Shown: one piece after another, positions 16,469 through 24,693 of the stretch | Layout of the letters: each line of letters opens with the position of its first letter | Numbering within the stretch: position 1 is the first letter of the stretch | Assembly: GCF_002160305.1 (NCBI RefSeq) | Contig: NZ_NFKI01000011.1 | Coordinates: forward strand, 1 to 64,000 | Reading direction: 5' to 3' | Source of the DNA: Pseudoflavonifractor sp. An184 | Lineage (GTDB): Bacteria > Bacillota > Clostridia > Oscillospirales > Oscillospiraceae | Length of the DNA stretch: 64,000 bases | Position numbers and translations under genes: made by a program | Notes under the pieces: generated by a model | What the model was told of the DNA's origin: nothing | Seen by the model: the letters and a program-made list of their open reading frames with translations, nothing else | Database searches by the model: none

Positions 16469-16577
16469 CTGAACGTCTTGCCGTGCAAGGCATTCAGGGC
16501 ATTCGATCCCACTCGGGGCGGGCTGCCGCCCCTCGAGCTCCCCCGCCAAAACTCGGGCAGATTCGTCTTAACAGAGG
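16469..16577 (+). repeat. Dispersed repeat family A, copy 2
   Basis: Close match of 1-111. It lies in the gene-free 16311-16631 stretch upstream of trmK, which also contains a GGCGGTCG...CGACCGCC inverted repeat near 16374-16412 and a GCGGCGGGAAAGTAACGAC fragment that resembles the tail of family B. Confidence 0.7.
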
Positions 16578-16592
16578 GTTTTCTGCAAACAG

Positions 16593-16622
16593 GGCCGGGG
16601 CGGATTTCTCCGCCCCGGCCCG
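16593..16622 (-). terminator. Terminator of the DUF1858 gene
   Basis: GGGCCGGGGCGGA-TTTC-TCCGCCCCGGCCC, a 13-bp perfect stem 10 bases past the DUF1858 stop. On the minus strand it is followed by TGTTTGCAG, a weak T-run. Confidence 0.7.
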
Positions 16623-16631
16623 TTCTCGGTC

Positions 16632-16835
16632 TTACTCGCCGGCGGCGATCATCTCGTTGACCTTGGCCAGCAGGTCGTCCACTTCCACGCCGTGGACCAT
16701 GCAGGCCTGCTCCACCGTCTCACCCCGGGAGGCGGGGCAGCCCAGGCAGTGCATGCCGATGTTCATGAACAGGGGCGCGGTCTGGGGGGCGATGGTCAGA
16801 ATATCACCAATGATGGTGTCCTTTGTAATGGTCAT
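16632..16835 (-). CDS. DUF1858 disulfide-containing protein
   Basis: A 67-residue protein with the DUF1858 pattern: TIIGDILTIAPQTAPLFMNI followed by the CLGCP motif (MHCLGCPASRGETVEQAC). The paired cysteines suggest a redox or sulfur/metal role; relatives are called hybrid-cluster-associated redox disulfide proteins. I choose the second ATG, which has GGAGGAGA 8 bases upstream, over an ATG five codons earlier. It stands alone and ends in its own terminator. Confidence 0.85.
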   Translation of the reverse strand: MTITKDTIIGDILTIAPQTAPLFMNIGMHCLGCPASRGETVEQACMVHGVEVDDLLAKVNEMIAAGE

Positions 16836-16918
16836 GGGAATCTCCTCCATTCTTCTTGGGTTACGAGAGTAGTATAGCCGAACCTCCCTGCTTTTTCAAT
16901 GGGAAATTGTAAAAAATA

Positions 16919-17401
16919 TTATTTCCCACCGTATTTCCGCCGCACGTGCCGCCGCCCCAGGAAGAAAATCAGCAGACCCGCGATCACCGCAGCCATGGGG
17001 GCCAGCCCCAGCATCAACAAAAAGCCGAACATAACTCTCGCGCCCCCAATAGCGGCGATGGAGGAAATTCCAGGGAGCAGCTGTATCAGCTGATAGAGCC
17101 CAACAGCCATGAGGACCAGCCCCAGCCAATACCAGTGGGTGGCAAGCCAGTCGGGCTGTCTGGGGGGCCGCTCCGGAGAGGGAGCCTCGCTCACCCCGTT
17201 TTCTGAGACATTGCCCAGCAGCTCATCAACGGACACCCCCAGCGCCCGGGCCAGGGGGACCAATTTGTCCGTGTCAGGCAGGGCGGCATTCAGCTCCCAC
17301 TTGCTCACCGCCTGGCGGGATACCCCCACCAGTTCGGCCAGCTGCTCCTGGGAGAGGCGGCGCTTTGTCCGCAGGCGTTGGATGGTTTCTCCGATGGTCA
17401 T
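16919..17401 (-). CDS. XRE-family regulator with membrane domain
   Basis: A 160-residue protein with an N-terminal Cro/C1 helix-turn-helix (residues 1-62, LSQEQLAELVGVSRQAVSKWE), a proline-rich linker (APSPERPPRQPD), and three hydrophobic segments (WYWLGLVLMAVGLYQLIQLL, ARVMFGFLLMLGLA, AAVIAGLLIFFLG), ending in a basic tail RRHVRRKYGGK. This is a membrane-tethered DNA-binding protein. GGAGGGAAG precedes the ATG. No obvious target gene is adjacent. Confidence 0.85.
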   Translation of the reverse strand: MTIGETIQRLRTKRRLSQEQLAELVGVSRQAVSKWELNAALPDTDKLVPLARALGVSVDELLGNVSENGVSEAPSPERPPRQPDWLATHWYWLGLVLMAVGLYQLIQLLPGISSIAAIGGARVMFGFLLMLGLAPMAAVIAGLLIFFLGRRHVRRKYGGK

Positions 17402-17528
17402 GGTCCGCTTCCCTCCTTTCTGCTGTTTATGCTACCAGATGGGCGGTTGCGCGGCCACCAGCCCGGGCTGGAATCTGCGCAACCGCCGGTTGCGCCCTTC
17501 CTTTTTCCAATCGTGCCGCGAAGGCAGA

Positions 17529-17560
17529 CAAAAAGGGCGCCCGCTTGGGGCGCCCTTTGG
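17529..17560 (-). terminator. Terminator of the zinc-ribbon gene
   Basis: On the minus strand, AAGGGCGCCC-CAAGC-GGGCGCCCTT followed by TTTG, 13 bases after the zinc-ribbon gene's stop. Confidence 0.85.
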
Positions 17561-17572
17561 ATCAACTGGCAA

Positions 17573-17854
17573 TCAGCCCTGCTGCTCGCGCATCTTGGCG
17601 AAGCACTCGCTGCAATAGACGGGACGGTCGGACTTGGGCTCGAAAGGCACCCGAGCCTCTCCGCCGCAGGCAGCGCACACAGCGGTGAAATACTCACGGG
17701 GGCCGCGGGCGGCATTCTTGCGGGCGTCACGGCAGGCCTTGCAGCGCTGGGGCTCGTTCTGGAAGCCGCGCTCGGCGTAGAACTCCTGCTCACCGGCGGT
17801 AAAGGTGAACTCGTTACCGCACTCTTTGCATACCAGGATCTTGTCTTCGTACAT
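17573..17854 (-). CDS. Double zinc-ribbon protein (zf_Tbcl type)
   Basis: A 93-residue protein with three CxxC pairs: CKECG near residue 9, CKACR near residue 38, CAACG near residue 59, and CSEC near residue 80. The segment FTFTAGEQEFYAERGFQNEP is the hallmark of the probable zinc-ribbon family PF13451. GAGAGGGAAACC lies before the ATG. The function of the family is unknown; it may bind nucleic acid. It is separated from the sigma-factor gene by 63 bases. Confidence 0.88.
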   Translation of the reverse strand: MYEDKILVCKECGNEFTFTAGEQEFYAERGFQNEPQRCKACRDARKNAARGPREYFTAVCAACGGEARVPFEPKSDRPVYCSECFAKMREQQG

Positions 17855-17917
17855 TTGGTTTCCCTCTCTTTGACTCGTTACCCAGAGGCGTTGTGCATGG
17901 GTGGTGTAATATTGCGA

Positions 17918-18559
17918 TCAGCTCTCGCTGGATCCGCTGGAAGAAAAGTTCCGGGCCACCTTCCGGCGGATTCGCTGGACCGCGTTGTCCACCGCCTTGG
18001 GGGACCGGCCCACCCGCCGGGCGATCTCTCCGCAGGAGAGGCCGCTTAAATAGGGGGACAGGATGCTTGCTTCGAACTCAGATAACTGGCCCTTCAGAGC
18101 GTCCAGACGCTCTCTCAGTTCCTCCCTGCCAATGATGACATCTTCCGGGCTCTCTTCGCTGGAAAACAGGTACGCATTGGTTCCGTCAAAAAGAGGGGGT
18201 TCGAATGAGACGCTGTGATTTAAAGGGGAATGTTTGCTGCCCTGGGCGGCGCGCACCGCGCTGTACAGCCGGCTTCGGATGCAGATCTCTGCAAAGGTGC
18301 GGAAGGATGCGTCCCTCCCGCCCTCAAAGCTGCGGATGGCGGTGAGCAGTCCCAGCATGCCCTCCTGAAACAGGTCCTCGCTGTCCCCTCCCGCCAGAAA
18401 CAGCGGGCGGGCGCAGGCGCGCACCAGGCGGCCGTAGCGGCGGACCAGCTCCTCCTCAGCGGCGGCGTTCCCCGCCCCTGCCAGAAGGCATATTTCCTCG
18501 TCCGGTAAGGACTGGAAATCCGGTATTGGCTCATTTTTATTCCGGTTGCTATCCATCAT
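17918..18559 (-). CDS. Sigma-70-family factor, SigH (Spo0H)-like
   Basis: About 213 residues with region 2 (EDLFQEGMLGLLTAIRSFEG, FRTFAEICIRSRLYSAVR) and region 4 (DALKGQLSEFEASILSPYLS and the helix-turn-helix SCGEIARRVGRSPKAVDNAVQRIRRK). The layout fits SigH, the sigma factor for entry into sporulation. The start is unresolved. A longer frame begins with TTG ACA at 18583, which is also the -35 box of a promoter at 18555-18583, and the ATG ATG at 18559/18556 sits in its -10 box. No clear ribosome-binding site is seen for any of them. Confidence 0.75.
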   Translation of the reverse strand: MMDSNRNKNEPIPDFQSLPDEEICLLAGAGNAAAEEELVRRYGRLVRACARPLFLAGGDSEDLFQEGMLGLLTAIRSFEGGRDASFRTFAEICIRSRLYSAVRAAQGSKHSPLNHSVSFEPPLFDGTNAYLFSSEESPEDVIIGREELRERLDALKGQLSEFEASILSPYLSGLSCGEIARRVGRSPKAVDNAVQRIRRKVARNFSSSGSSES

Positions 18560-18583
18560 AAACAAAATGACTGGTTTTGTCAA
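18555..18583 (-). promoter_or_regulatory. Promoter-like site overlapping the sigma-factor start
   Basis: On the minus strand, TTGACA (18583-18578) and TATGAT (18560-18555) with a 17-base spacer. It overlaps the candidate start codons of the sigma gene. If real, translation must start further in, or the mRNA comes from another promoter. Confidence 0.5.
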
Positions 18584-18640
18584 GGGGTATCCGGAAATAT
18601 TTTGTTCATATTTCCATATACTTTCCCGATTTTTCCAGTT

Positions 18641-20008
18641 TTATTCCTTTGCGAGACTGGGAATCATCTGGGCCAGCCGCTGGGCGGTCTGGCGGGCGGC
18701 GTCCTCGGTCTTGGCCTCCACCATCACTCGCATGAGGGCCTCGGTGCCCGAGGGGCGCACCAGGATGCGGCCGCTTCCGGCGAGCTGCTCCTCCTCCGCC
18801 TTCACCGCGTCCCAAAGGGCCTGGCTGGCCATGACGGCCTTTTTTACGTCGTTGTCGGCCACCGGCACGTTGATGAGCACCTGGGGGTACCGGGCGCAGG
18901 CCCCAAAGAGCTCCGAGGCCTTCTTGCCGCTCTCCTTCAGCAGAGAGAGCACCTGAAGAGCGGTGAGCTGGCCGTCGCCGGTGGTGGCGTAGTCGGTAAA
19001 GATCATGTGTCCCGACTGCTCGCCGCCCAGGACGTAGCCCTGCTCCAGCATCCGCTCCAGCACGTTCCGGTCGCCCACGTCGGTGATCTCCAGCTTCAGG
19101 CCGTGCTCCTTGGCAAAGACATGGAGCCCCAGGTTGGACATGACGGTGGCCACCACGGTGTCTCCGGGCAGCGCCCCTCTCCCCTTCCGGTCCAGGCCGC
19201 AGGCGGCCATGATCTGGTCGCCGTCGATCAGACTGCCCTGCTCATCCACCGCCAGACAGCGGTCCGCGTCCCCGTCGAAGGCGATGCCGATGTCATAGCC
19301 CCCCGCCTTCACCATGGCGGCCAGGCTGTCAATGTGGGTGGAGCCGCACTTGTCGTTGATGTTCACCCCGTCCGGGTCGGCGTTGATTACGTCGGTCTGG
19401 AGCTTGGGGAAGCGGTCGAACAGCCGGGCGGCGGTGGTGTAGGAGGCCCCGTTGGCGCAGTCCACCAGAATGCGCAGGCCGGCCAGGTCGCTGGTGATGG
19501 TGGACTCCAGGTGGTCGATGTAGTCCAGGACGGCCTTCTCGGCCACATAGCTCACCTTGCCGATGTCTCCGCCGGTCTTCCGGCCCACGTCGTTGTGGCC
19601 GAAGAGGACCACGTCCTCGATCTTCTCCTCCAGCTCGTCGGAGAGCTTGTAGCCCTGGCCGTTGAAGATTTTAATGCCGTTGTGCTCAAAGGGGTTGTGG
19701 CTGGCGGAGATGACGATGCCGGCGTCCGCCTTCTCGTCCACCGTCACCCAGGCCACGCCGGGGGTGGGCAGGGTGCCCAGGTCCAGCACGTCCGCTCCGG
19801 CGGTGCACAGGCCCGCAATCAGGGAGCCCTTCAGCAGGTCGCCGGAGATGCGGGTGTCCTTGCCGATGGTCACCAGGGGTTTTTCTCCCGGCTTCTTGCC
19901 CTTGGCCAGGACCTGGGCCGCGGCCAGGCCCACCTTGTAGGCCAGGTCTGCGTCCAGTCCGGCGTTGACTACGCCGCGAATGCCGTCGGTTCCAAATAGT
20001 TTACCCAT
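18641..20008 (-). CDS. glmM: Phosphoglucosamine mutase
   Basis: Converts glucosamine-6-phosphate to glucosamine-1-phosphate for UDP-GlcNAc and peptidoglycan synthesis, in the cytoplasm. The 455 residues show the N-terminal MGKLFGTDGIRGV, the phosphoserine loop GIVISASHNPFEHNG, the metal-binding DGDADRC segment, and the C-terminal phosphate-binding RPSGTEALMRVMVEA. The ATG at 20008 has GAGGTG 8 bases upstream; five extra codons of the longer frame are rejected. A family B repeat ends about 90 bases upstream in the same orientation. Confidence 0.96.
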   Translation of the reverse strand: MGKLFGTDGIRGVVNAGLDADLAYKVGLAAAQVLAKGKKPGEKPLVTIGKDTRISGDLLKGSLIAGLCTAGADVLDLGTLPTPGVAWVTVDEKADAGIVISASHNPFEHNGIKIFNGQGYKLSDELEEKIEDVVLFGHNDVGRKTGGDIGKVSYVAEKAVLDYIDHLESTITSDLAGLRILVDCANGASYTTAARLFDRFPKLQTDVINADPDGVNINDKCGSTHIDSLAAMVKAGGYDIGIAFDGDADRCLAVDEQGSLIDGDQIMAACGLDRKGRGALPGDTVVATVMSNLGLHVFAKEHGLKLEITDVGDRNVLERMLEQGYVLGGEQSGHMIFTDYATTGDGQLTALQVLSLLKESGKKASELFGACARYPQVLINVPVADNDVKKAVMASQALWDAVKAEEEQLAGSGRILVRPSGTEALMRVMVEAKTEDAARQTAQRLAQMIPSLAKE

Positions 20009-20097
20009 GGAAATGCACCTCATTACTTGTTTGATTTTTTTGATTTCAAATAACCGTTTTTCGGTGGTTTGCTCAGTGTATGAAATGTATGAAACTA

Positions 20098-20413
20098 TGC
20101 CGCGGGGGGATTCCGCCGTCTGCGGACGGCGGGTTACTTTGCCCGCGGCGGCAAAGTAACCAAAACGCCGCCGGGGACGCGGCCGATGGACTACGGCTCC
20201 GCTGTGCTCCGCCTAAGTCCATAGGACCGCTTTCCCCGGACCCCGTTTACGGGGGCGCTCTCTTGATAGATGCTGCAATATTTCCGGCGCGCAAAATCTG
20301 AGTGACTCTCCGCAATTCAATCCGGGCCCACTGGGGCCCTGCGTATGTAAAAATTTCAGGTTTTTCCATTCAACCACCGCGCCTGAGTTTGCCGAGCCAA
20401 CGGCCCCGGTTCG
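20098..20413 (-). repeat. Composite structured repeat family B, copy 3
   Basis: Read on the minus strand: H1 GGGCCC-CAGT-GGGCCC, invariant CTCAGATTTTGCGCGCCGG, H2 CCCC-GTAAA-CGGGG, H3 with long arms ATGGACTTAGGC and GCCGTAGTCCAT, H4 GGTTACTTTGCC-GCCGCG-GGCAAAGTAACC and H5 CCGCCGTC-CGCA-GACGGCGG. Arms of H1, H3, H4 and H5 all differ from other copies yet pair. It lies in the gene-free 20009-20463 stretch, pointing at glmM. Confidence 0.85.
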
Positions 20414-20463
20414 TTGCCGGCTGCGCTGCGGATGCCGGCGGTTTTAAACCGCTTCCCGCTCTG

Positions 20464-20844
20464 TCATGATCTCTTTCTTCCAGAATCATCAAAGTTCCGT
20501 TTCAGGGCCCGCTCCACCGGGAAGATGCTGCCGATCAGGGCAAGCGTCTGAATGGTCACCACCACAACGCTGACCACGCTGACGGTCTCAATGCCGCGCC
20601 CGAAGGTCAGCACGGCCGCCAGCAGGGCGGGGAGAAAAGACAGCTTTCCCAGGCGCACCCACAACCGTCCACAGGTCTCGTGGGCAAAGTTCCAGGTCTC
20701 CTGATTTTTCATGGACCGGGCGGTGCGGTAGCCGTAGAGCGCGTTGATCGTTTTGGGGGGATGCTTGAGAAACCGTCTCCCAAAGCCCACCATGATGGCC
20801 GGGATCAGCAGGTCCATGGCGGTGAAAAAAAGCCAAAAGGCCAT
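20464..20844 (-). CDS. SdpI-family membrane protein
   Basis: A 126-residue protein with three hydrophobic segments and the SdpI-family motif INALYGYRTARSMKNQETW followed by NFAHE. In Bacillus subtilis, SdpI gives immunity to the SdpC cannibalism toxin and helps control the sdpRI operon; many homologs have no known partner. No toxin gene is visible nearby. The end of the protein is highly basic (RALKRNFDDSGRKRS). It lies 18 bases after ruvB in the same direction, so it may be the tail of the ruv unit. Confidence 0.82.
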   Translation of the reverse strand: MAFWLFFTAMDLLIPAIMVGFGRRFLKHPPKTINALYGYRTARSMKNQETWNFAHETCGRLWVRLGKLSFLPALLAAVLTFGRGIETVSVVSVVVVTIQTLALIGSIFPVERALKRNFDDSGRKRS

Positions 20845-20862
20845 GCGCTTCCCCTCCCTGCT

Positions 20863-21936
20863 TTAGAAGCTCAACTGATCCAGCCCTCCAGAGATCTCTC
20901 CCCCGGGTACGGGCAGGCCCAGGTGCTGATAGGCCTTGGGGGTGACGCACCGGCCCCGTGGGGTGCGGGTGAGGAACCCCAGCTGCATCAGGTAGGGCTC
21001 GTACACATCCTCCAGGGTGACCGCCTCCTCGTTGATGGTGGCGGCCAGGGTCTCCAGCCCCACCGGCCCGCCCCGGTAGTTCTCGATGATGCTCCGGAGC
21101 ATCCGGTGGTCGATGGCGTCCAGCCCCAGGTGGTCGATCTCCAGGGCGGTGAGGGCCTCGTCGGCCACCTTTTTGGTTATAACCCCTCCGGCCTTCACCT
21201 GGGCGAAGTCCCGCACCCGCCGGAGCATCCGGTTGGCAATTCGTGGAGTTCCCCGGGAGCGCTTGGCGATCTCCATGGCCCCGTCGGGCTCGATGGGCAC
21301 CTCCAGGATGCCGGCGGACCGTGTGACGATGAGGGAGAGCTCCTCCGGGGTGTAAAGCTCCAGCCTTAACGTCACCCCGAACCGGTCCCGGAGGGGGGCG
21401 GACAGCTGGCCCGCCCGGGTGGTGGCCCCGATGAGGGTGAACTTGGGCAGGTCCAGGCGGATGGAGTTGGCGGACGGCCCCTTGCCGATGATGATGTCGA
21501 TGGCGTAGTCCTCCATGGCCGGGTACAGGACCTCCTCCACCGACCGGTTCAGGCGGTGGATCTCGTCCACAAAGAGGATGTCGTTCTCGTTCAGGTTGGT
21601 GAGCAGGGCGGCCAGGTCCCCCGCCTTCTCGATGGCCGGTCCGGAGGTGATGCGGATGTTCACCCCCATCTCGTTGGCGATGATGCCGCTGAGGGTGGTC
21701 TTGCCCAGCCCCGGGGGACCGTGGAGGAGTACGTGGTCCAGAGGCTCGCGGCGCATCTTGGCCGCCTGGATGAACACCTCCAGGTTACCCTTGGCCTTCT
21801 CCTGGCCGATGTACTCCCGCAGGGTCTTGGGCCGGAGGGAGTACTCCCCCTCGTCCTCCCGGGTGAGGGAGGTGGTCACCAGGGGCTCGTCCAGCGCCTC
21901 CGGCTCAAAGTCTGTGTTGGAAAAATCGATTGCCAT
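20863..21936 (-). CDS. ruvB: Holliday junction branch migration ATPase RuvB
   Basis: The AAA+ motor of the RuvAB complex, which drives branch migration of Holliday junctions. The 357 residues contain Walker [10 protein letters not shown], Walker [12 protein letters not shown], the sensor segment [19 protein letters not shown], and a C-terminal winged helix ending near [20 protein letters not shown]. It is full length. It is the distal ruv gene of the ruvC-ruvA-DUF6054-DUF6054-ruvB cluster, all on the minus strand. Confidence 0.97.
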   Translation of the reverse strand: MAIDFSNTDFEPEALDEPLVTTSLTREDEGEYSLRPKTLREYIGQEKAKGNLEVFIQAAKMRREPLDHVLLHGPPGLGKTTLSGIIANEMGVNIRITSGPAIEKAGDLAALLTNLNENDILFVDEIHRLNRSVEEVLYPAMEDYAIDIIIGKGPSANSIRLDLPKFTLIGATTRAGQLSAPLRDRFGVTLRLELYTPEELSLIVTRSAGILEVPIEPDGAMEIAKRSRGTPRIANRMLRRVRDFAQVKAGGVITKKVADEALTALEIDHLGLDAIDHRMLRSIIENYRGGPVGLETLAATINEEAVTLEDVYEPYLMQLGFLTRTPRGRCVTPKAYQHLGLPVPGGEISGGLDQLSF

Positions 21937-21978
21937 GGATTCACTTCCTGTCTGATGGTACGTTAAAATACAGAAAAA

Positions 21979-22311
21979 TCACAGCCGCTCCGCCAGCTCA
22001 CGCAGGGTATCCAGAAAGGCCTCCTCCCCCATGGTGTTCATTTTGAACAGCATGGCCTGGCTCCCTCCGGCGGTAATGGCAGACAGGCACAACTCCTCCC
22101 CGTCCCCCACCAGGGTCACCGTCATGGATACCCGGTTGCCCCCCGTCCAGCTGTACCGCTCGTACACCCGGACACAGCAGCGCACCCCGGAAAACATGAT
22201 ATAGCTCTCATCCTCAAAGCTGGCCGAGGAGCTGGCGCTCAAAATTCCGTCATGGAGATAGCGCAGGGTCTTATCAAAGTCGCCGCGAAACTGTTTTTCA
22301 TACTTGGCCAT
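21979..22311 (-). CDS. DUF6054-family protein, paralog 1
   Basis: A 110-residue soluble protein. The core VRCCVRVYERYSWTGGNRVS followed by MTVTLVGDGEELCLSAITAGGSQ matches DUF6054, a Clostridia family of unknown function. It has a clear paralog directly upstream (22328-22687; shared pattern R-V-x-V-R-V-Y-E-R-Y-S-x-x-G-x-N, then SxTVTLVxDG). The two differ strongly at the N-terminus. Both are inserted between ruvA and ruvB in the same direction. Confidence 0.8.
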   Translation of the reverse strand: MAKYEKQFRGDFDKTLRYLHDGILSASSSASFEDESYIMFSGVRCCVRVYERYSWTGGNRVSMTVTLVGDGEELCLSAITAGGSQAMLFKMNTMGEEAFLDTLRELAERL

Positions 22312-22327
22312 TGGGTCTCAACTCCTT

Positions 22328-22687
22328 CTAACCCTTTTTCAGGACCTTCATTCCCTCAAACATGTTTGCGCCGTCGGAAAAAATCTCCAAAAATTTGTCC
22401 TCGCCCCAGTTGAAAACGACCCCCAGGCCGTTTCCCCGCCCGGCGGCGGAGATGGCGGAGGCGAAGGTATCTCCACCGTCGTTGACCAGCGTCACTGTCA
22501 GGCTCAGATAGTTGTCCCCCATCACACTGTACCGCTCATACACCCGGACGGCGACCCGGACGCGGCCGGAGGCATAGTCGCTGCCCCCGGTGTATTCCCC
22601 GTGGTTTTTGGTGAGATGGGCATGGAAATACTGCAAAATATCGTCAAATGAATAGGCACTGGGAAACACACATTCAAACTGAGCCAT
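22328..22687 (-). CDS. DUF6054-family protein, paralog 2
   Basis: A 119-residue paralog of the preceding gene product. Shared core: VRVAVRVYERYSVMGDNYLS, LTVTLVNDGGDTFASAISAAG, and a C-terminal EDKFLEIFSDGANMFEGM. Divergence in the outer parts suggests an old duplication. It starts 24 bases after ruvA ends and stops 16 bases before the other paralog begins, so all three are likely on one mRNA. Function unknown. Confidence 0.8.
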   Translation of the reverse strand: MAQFECVFPSAYSFDDILQYFHAHLTKNHGEYTGGSDYASGRVRVAVRVYERYSVMGDNYLSLTVTLVNDGGDTFASAISAAGRGNGLGVVFNWGEDKFLEIFSDGANMFEGMKVLKKG

Positions 22688-22711
22688 TTTCCTGCGTCTC
22701 CAGATGGAATT

Positions 22712-23320
22712 TTATCCCTTCATCATCTTCTTCAGGGCCTCTTTGATGACCTGCTCCAGAGTGAGGGCGTCCAGGTCGACGCCCTTCAGGGCCAGGTTGA
22801 TCTCCCCCTGGGAGTAGCCCAGCACCGCCAGGGCGGCGGAGGCCTCGGACAGCTTGTTTTCCGGGATGACGGTGATGCCGGAGCCGCCGTAGCTCTCCCC
22901 CTGGATGGAGACGGTCTGGCCCTTGGCCAGCTTGTCCTTCAGCTCCAGGATGATGCGCTGGGCGATTTTTTTGCCAATGCCCTGGGCCACAGTGAGGGCC
23001 TTCTCGTCCCCGGTGATGATGGACAGAGCCAGATTGGCCGGGGTGCTGGCGGACAGGATGGACAGCGCCGCCTTGGGTCCCACGCCGGACACGGAGGTGA
23101 GCTGCTGAAACAGGTTCAGCTCCTCCTGGGTGGCGAAGCCGAACAGGTCCACCCCGTCCTGGCGGACGCTCAGATAGGTGAAGAGTTTCCCCTTCTCCCC
23201 CTTTTTCAGGGCGGACAGGGTGTAGCTGGTGGTGCGGCAGGCGTAGCCCACCCCGCCGCAGTCGATAACGGCCAGATAGGGCTCCACATGGGCCACGGTG
23301 CCGCTGAGATAGTAGAACAT
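22712..23320 (-). CDS. ruvA: Holliday junction DNA-binding protein RuvA
   Basis: Forms the tetramer that holds the Holliday junction for RuvB. The 202 residues begin with the OB-fold domain (MFYYLSGTVAHVEPYLAVID), continue with the helix-hairpin-helix domain (LTSVSGVGPKAALSILS and VAQGIGKKIAQRIILELKDK), and end in the RuvB-contacting domain III (LAVLGYSQGEINLALKGV). It is full length. It lies 134 bases after ruvC, the gap being filled by a GAGAGTGGAGAGTGAAGAG inverted repeat. Confidence 0.96.
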   Translation of the reverse strand: MFYYLSGTVAHVEPYLAVIDCGGVGYACRTTSYTLSALKKGEKGKLFTYLSVRQDGVDLFGFATQEELNLFQQLTSVSGVGPKAALSILSASTPANLALSIITGDEKALTVAQGIGKKIAQRIILELKDKLAKGQTVSIQGESYGGSGITVIPENKLSEASAALAVLGYSQGEINLALKGVDLDALTLEQVIKEALKKMMKG

Positions 23321-23340
23321 GAAACAAACCCCTTTTTGGT

Positions 23341-23443
23341 TGAGAGTGGAGAGTGAAGAGTTGAGAGTGGAGAGAAGCGTTCAGGCAACCGGAGAGTTTT
23401 AGAAGATCGGAATCTCCACTCTTCACTCTCAACTCTCCACTCT
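23341..23443. repeat. Purine-rich inverted repeat between ruvC and ruvA
   Basis: A tandem run of GAGAGTGGAGAGTGAAGAG-type units at 23341-23373 faces a TCTCCACTCTTCACTCTCAA-type run at 23412-23443, giving long imperfectly paired arms around a 40-base loop. The same units appear once, unpaired, at 3117-3146 at the end of cysE. It sits inside the ruv transcription unit. Confidence 0.65.
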
Positions 23444-23454
23444 GACATGCGCCT

Positions 23455-23976
23455 TCAGCGCGTGTCATACCGGCTTGGGTCAAAGGCCCGCTCGGTGTTC
23501 AGCAGGCTGGTGGCCGACCGGCCGTGGCAGATGGCGATGGCCAGGGCGTCGGCGGCGTCGTCGGGCCGGGGGATCTGCTTCATGCCCAGCAGCCGCTGGG
23601 TCATGAGCATCACCTGCCGCTTGTCCGCCCCCCCGTAGCCCACCACCGCCTGCTTCACCTGCATGGGGGTGTACTCGAAGATGGGGACCCCCAGCTTCTC
23701 CGCCGCCAGGAGGATGACCCCCCGTCCGTGGGCCACGGCGATGCCGGTGGTGATGTTTTTGGTGAAGAAGAGCTCCTCCACCGCCATCTCGTCCGGGTGA
23801 AAGGTGCGGATCAGCTCCTCCATGTCGCTGGAGATCTGCAAAAGCCGGTTGGACAGGGGGATGCCCGGCGGGGTGGTGATGACCCCGTACTGGATCAAGG
23901 TGTTCTTCTGCCGCTCCGCCCGGATGACCCCAAAGCCGATGGTGGCCACCCCGGGATCGATGCCCAATACGATCAT
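23455..23976 (-). CDS. ruvC: Crossover junction endodeoxyribonuclease RuvC
   Basis: The nuclease that cuts Holliday junctions in the RuvABC resolvasome. The 173 residues show the first catalytic Asp in MIVLGIDPGVATIGFG, the second acidic residue in MAVEELFF, and the C-terminal pair in RPDDAADALAIAICHG. GGGAGGGCGGC precedes the ATG at 23976; nine codons of the longer frame are rejected. It is the first gene of the ruv cluster. Confidence 0.96.
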   Translation of the reverse strand: MIVLGIDPGVATIGFGVIRAERQKNTLIQYGVITTPPGIPLSNRLLQISSDMEELIRTFHPDEMAVEELFFTKNITTGIAVAHGRGVILLAAEKLGVPIFEYTPMQVKQAVVGYGGADKRQVMLMTQRLLGMKQIPRPDDAADALAIAICHGRSATSLLNTERAFDPSRYDTR

Positions 23977-24116
23977 GCCGCCCTCCCTGAACTTTCTGCG
24001 CAAACGAAATCAGTTTATTGTATCACACTTTTCCGGGCTTGGGAAGCCTGGGAAATGCTTCTGATCTGTGGTAGGATAGGGGCAGCAAATTCAAGTCTTA
24101 AAAACGAGGTGGTTTT

Positions 24117-24644
24117 ATGGACCTGTATTCCACGCCCCTGGAGCTGCTCCCCCTGGAGGGCCTGCGGCTGGGGGAACAGCTCCTCCCCCTCGCCGCCTCC
24201 AAGGAGCAGGCGGAGGCCCTGCTGGGTCCGGCGGAGGAGTTCCAAGGAGACCAGTGGTACTACGCCGAAAGCGAGCTGCGCCTGGACTTTGACCAGTCGG
24301 GCCGGTTGGAATTTATCGAATTTTTAGGGGGCTTGGAGGGCCGGCTCCAGCCCACCATCTACGGCCTGCCCGCCTTCCAGACCGGGGCCGACGAGCTGAT
24401 CGAGGAGTTCACCCGGCGCAACAACGGCCCGGTGGACGACCGCGAGCAGGGCTATTCCTACGCCTTCCTGAACATCAGCGTGGGGGTCTACCGCTCCATC
24501 CTCCCCAAGGACGTCCAGGAGATGATTGCGGAGATGGAGGCGGACGGCATCCCTACCCTCAACAACCCGGATGTGGAGCGGGACCGGCGCCGGGCGGAGC
24601 ACTGGGAGACCATCGGAATCGGCCTTTCGGGCTATTACCAATAA
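24117..24644 (+). CDS. Uncharacterised acidic soluble protein
   Basis: A 175-residue protein with no signal peptide, no membrane segment and an acidic composition. It has two similar parts: LELLPLEGLRLGEQLLPLA near the start and segments such as FIEFLGGLEGRLQPTIYGLP and LNISVGVYRSILPKDVQEM later, ending WETIGIGLSGYYQ. I do not recognise the family. The overall look recalls small SMI1/immunity-like proteins, but this is a guess. A GAGGTGG site precedes the ATG. It is divergent from ruvC and upstream of dapL. Confidence 0.65.
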   Translation: MDLYSTPLELLPLEGLRLGEQLLPLAASKEQAEALLGPAEEFQGDQWYYAESELRLDFDQSGRLEFIEFLGGLEGRLQPTIYGLPAFQTGADELIEEFTRRNNGPVDDREQGYSYAFLNISVGVYRSILPKDVQEMIAEMEADGIPTLNNPDVERDRRRAEHWETIGIGLSGYYQ

Positions 24645-24693
24645 AAACACCGAAAATCCAATCTCCCCAGGCGGAACACGGGCAAATTAGACA

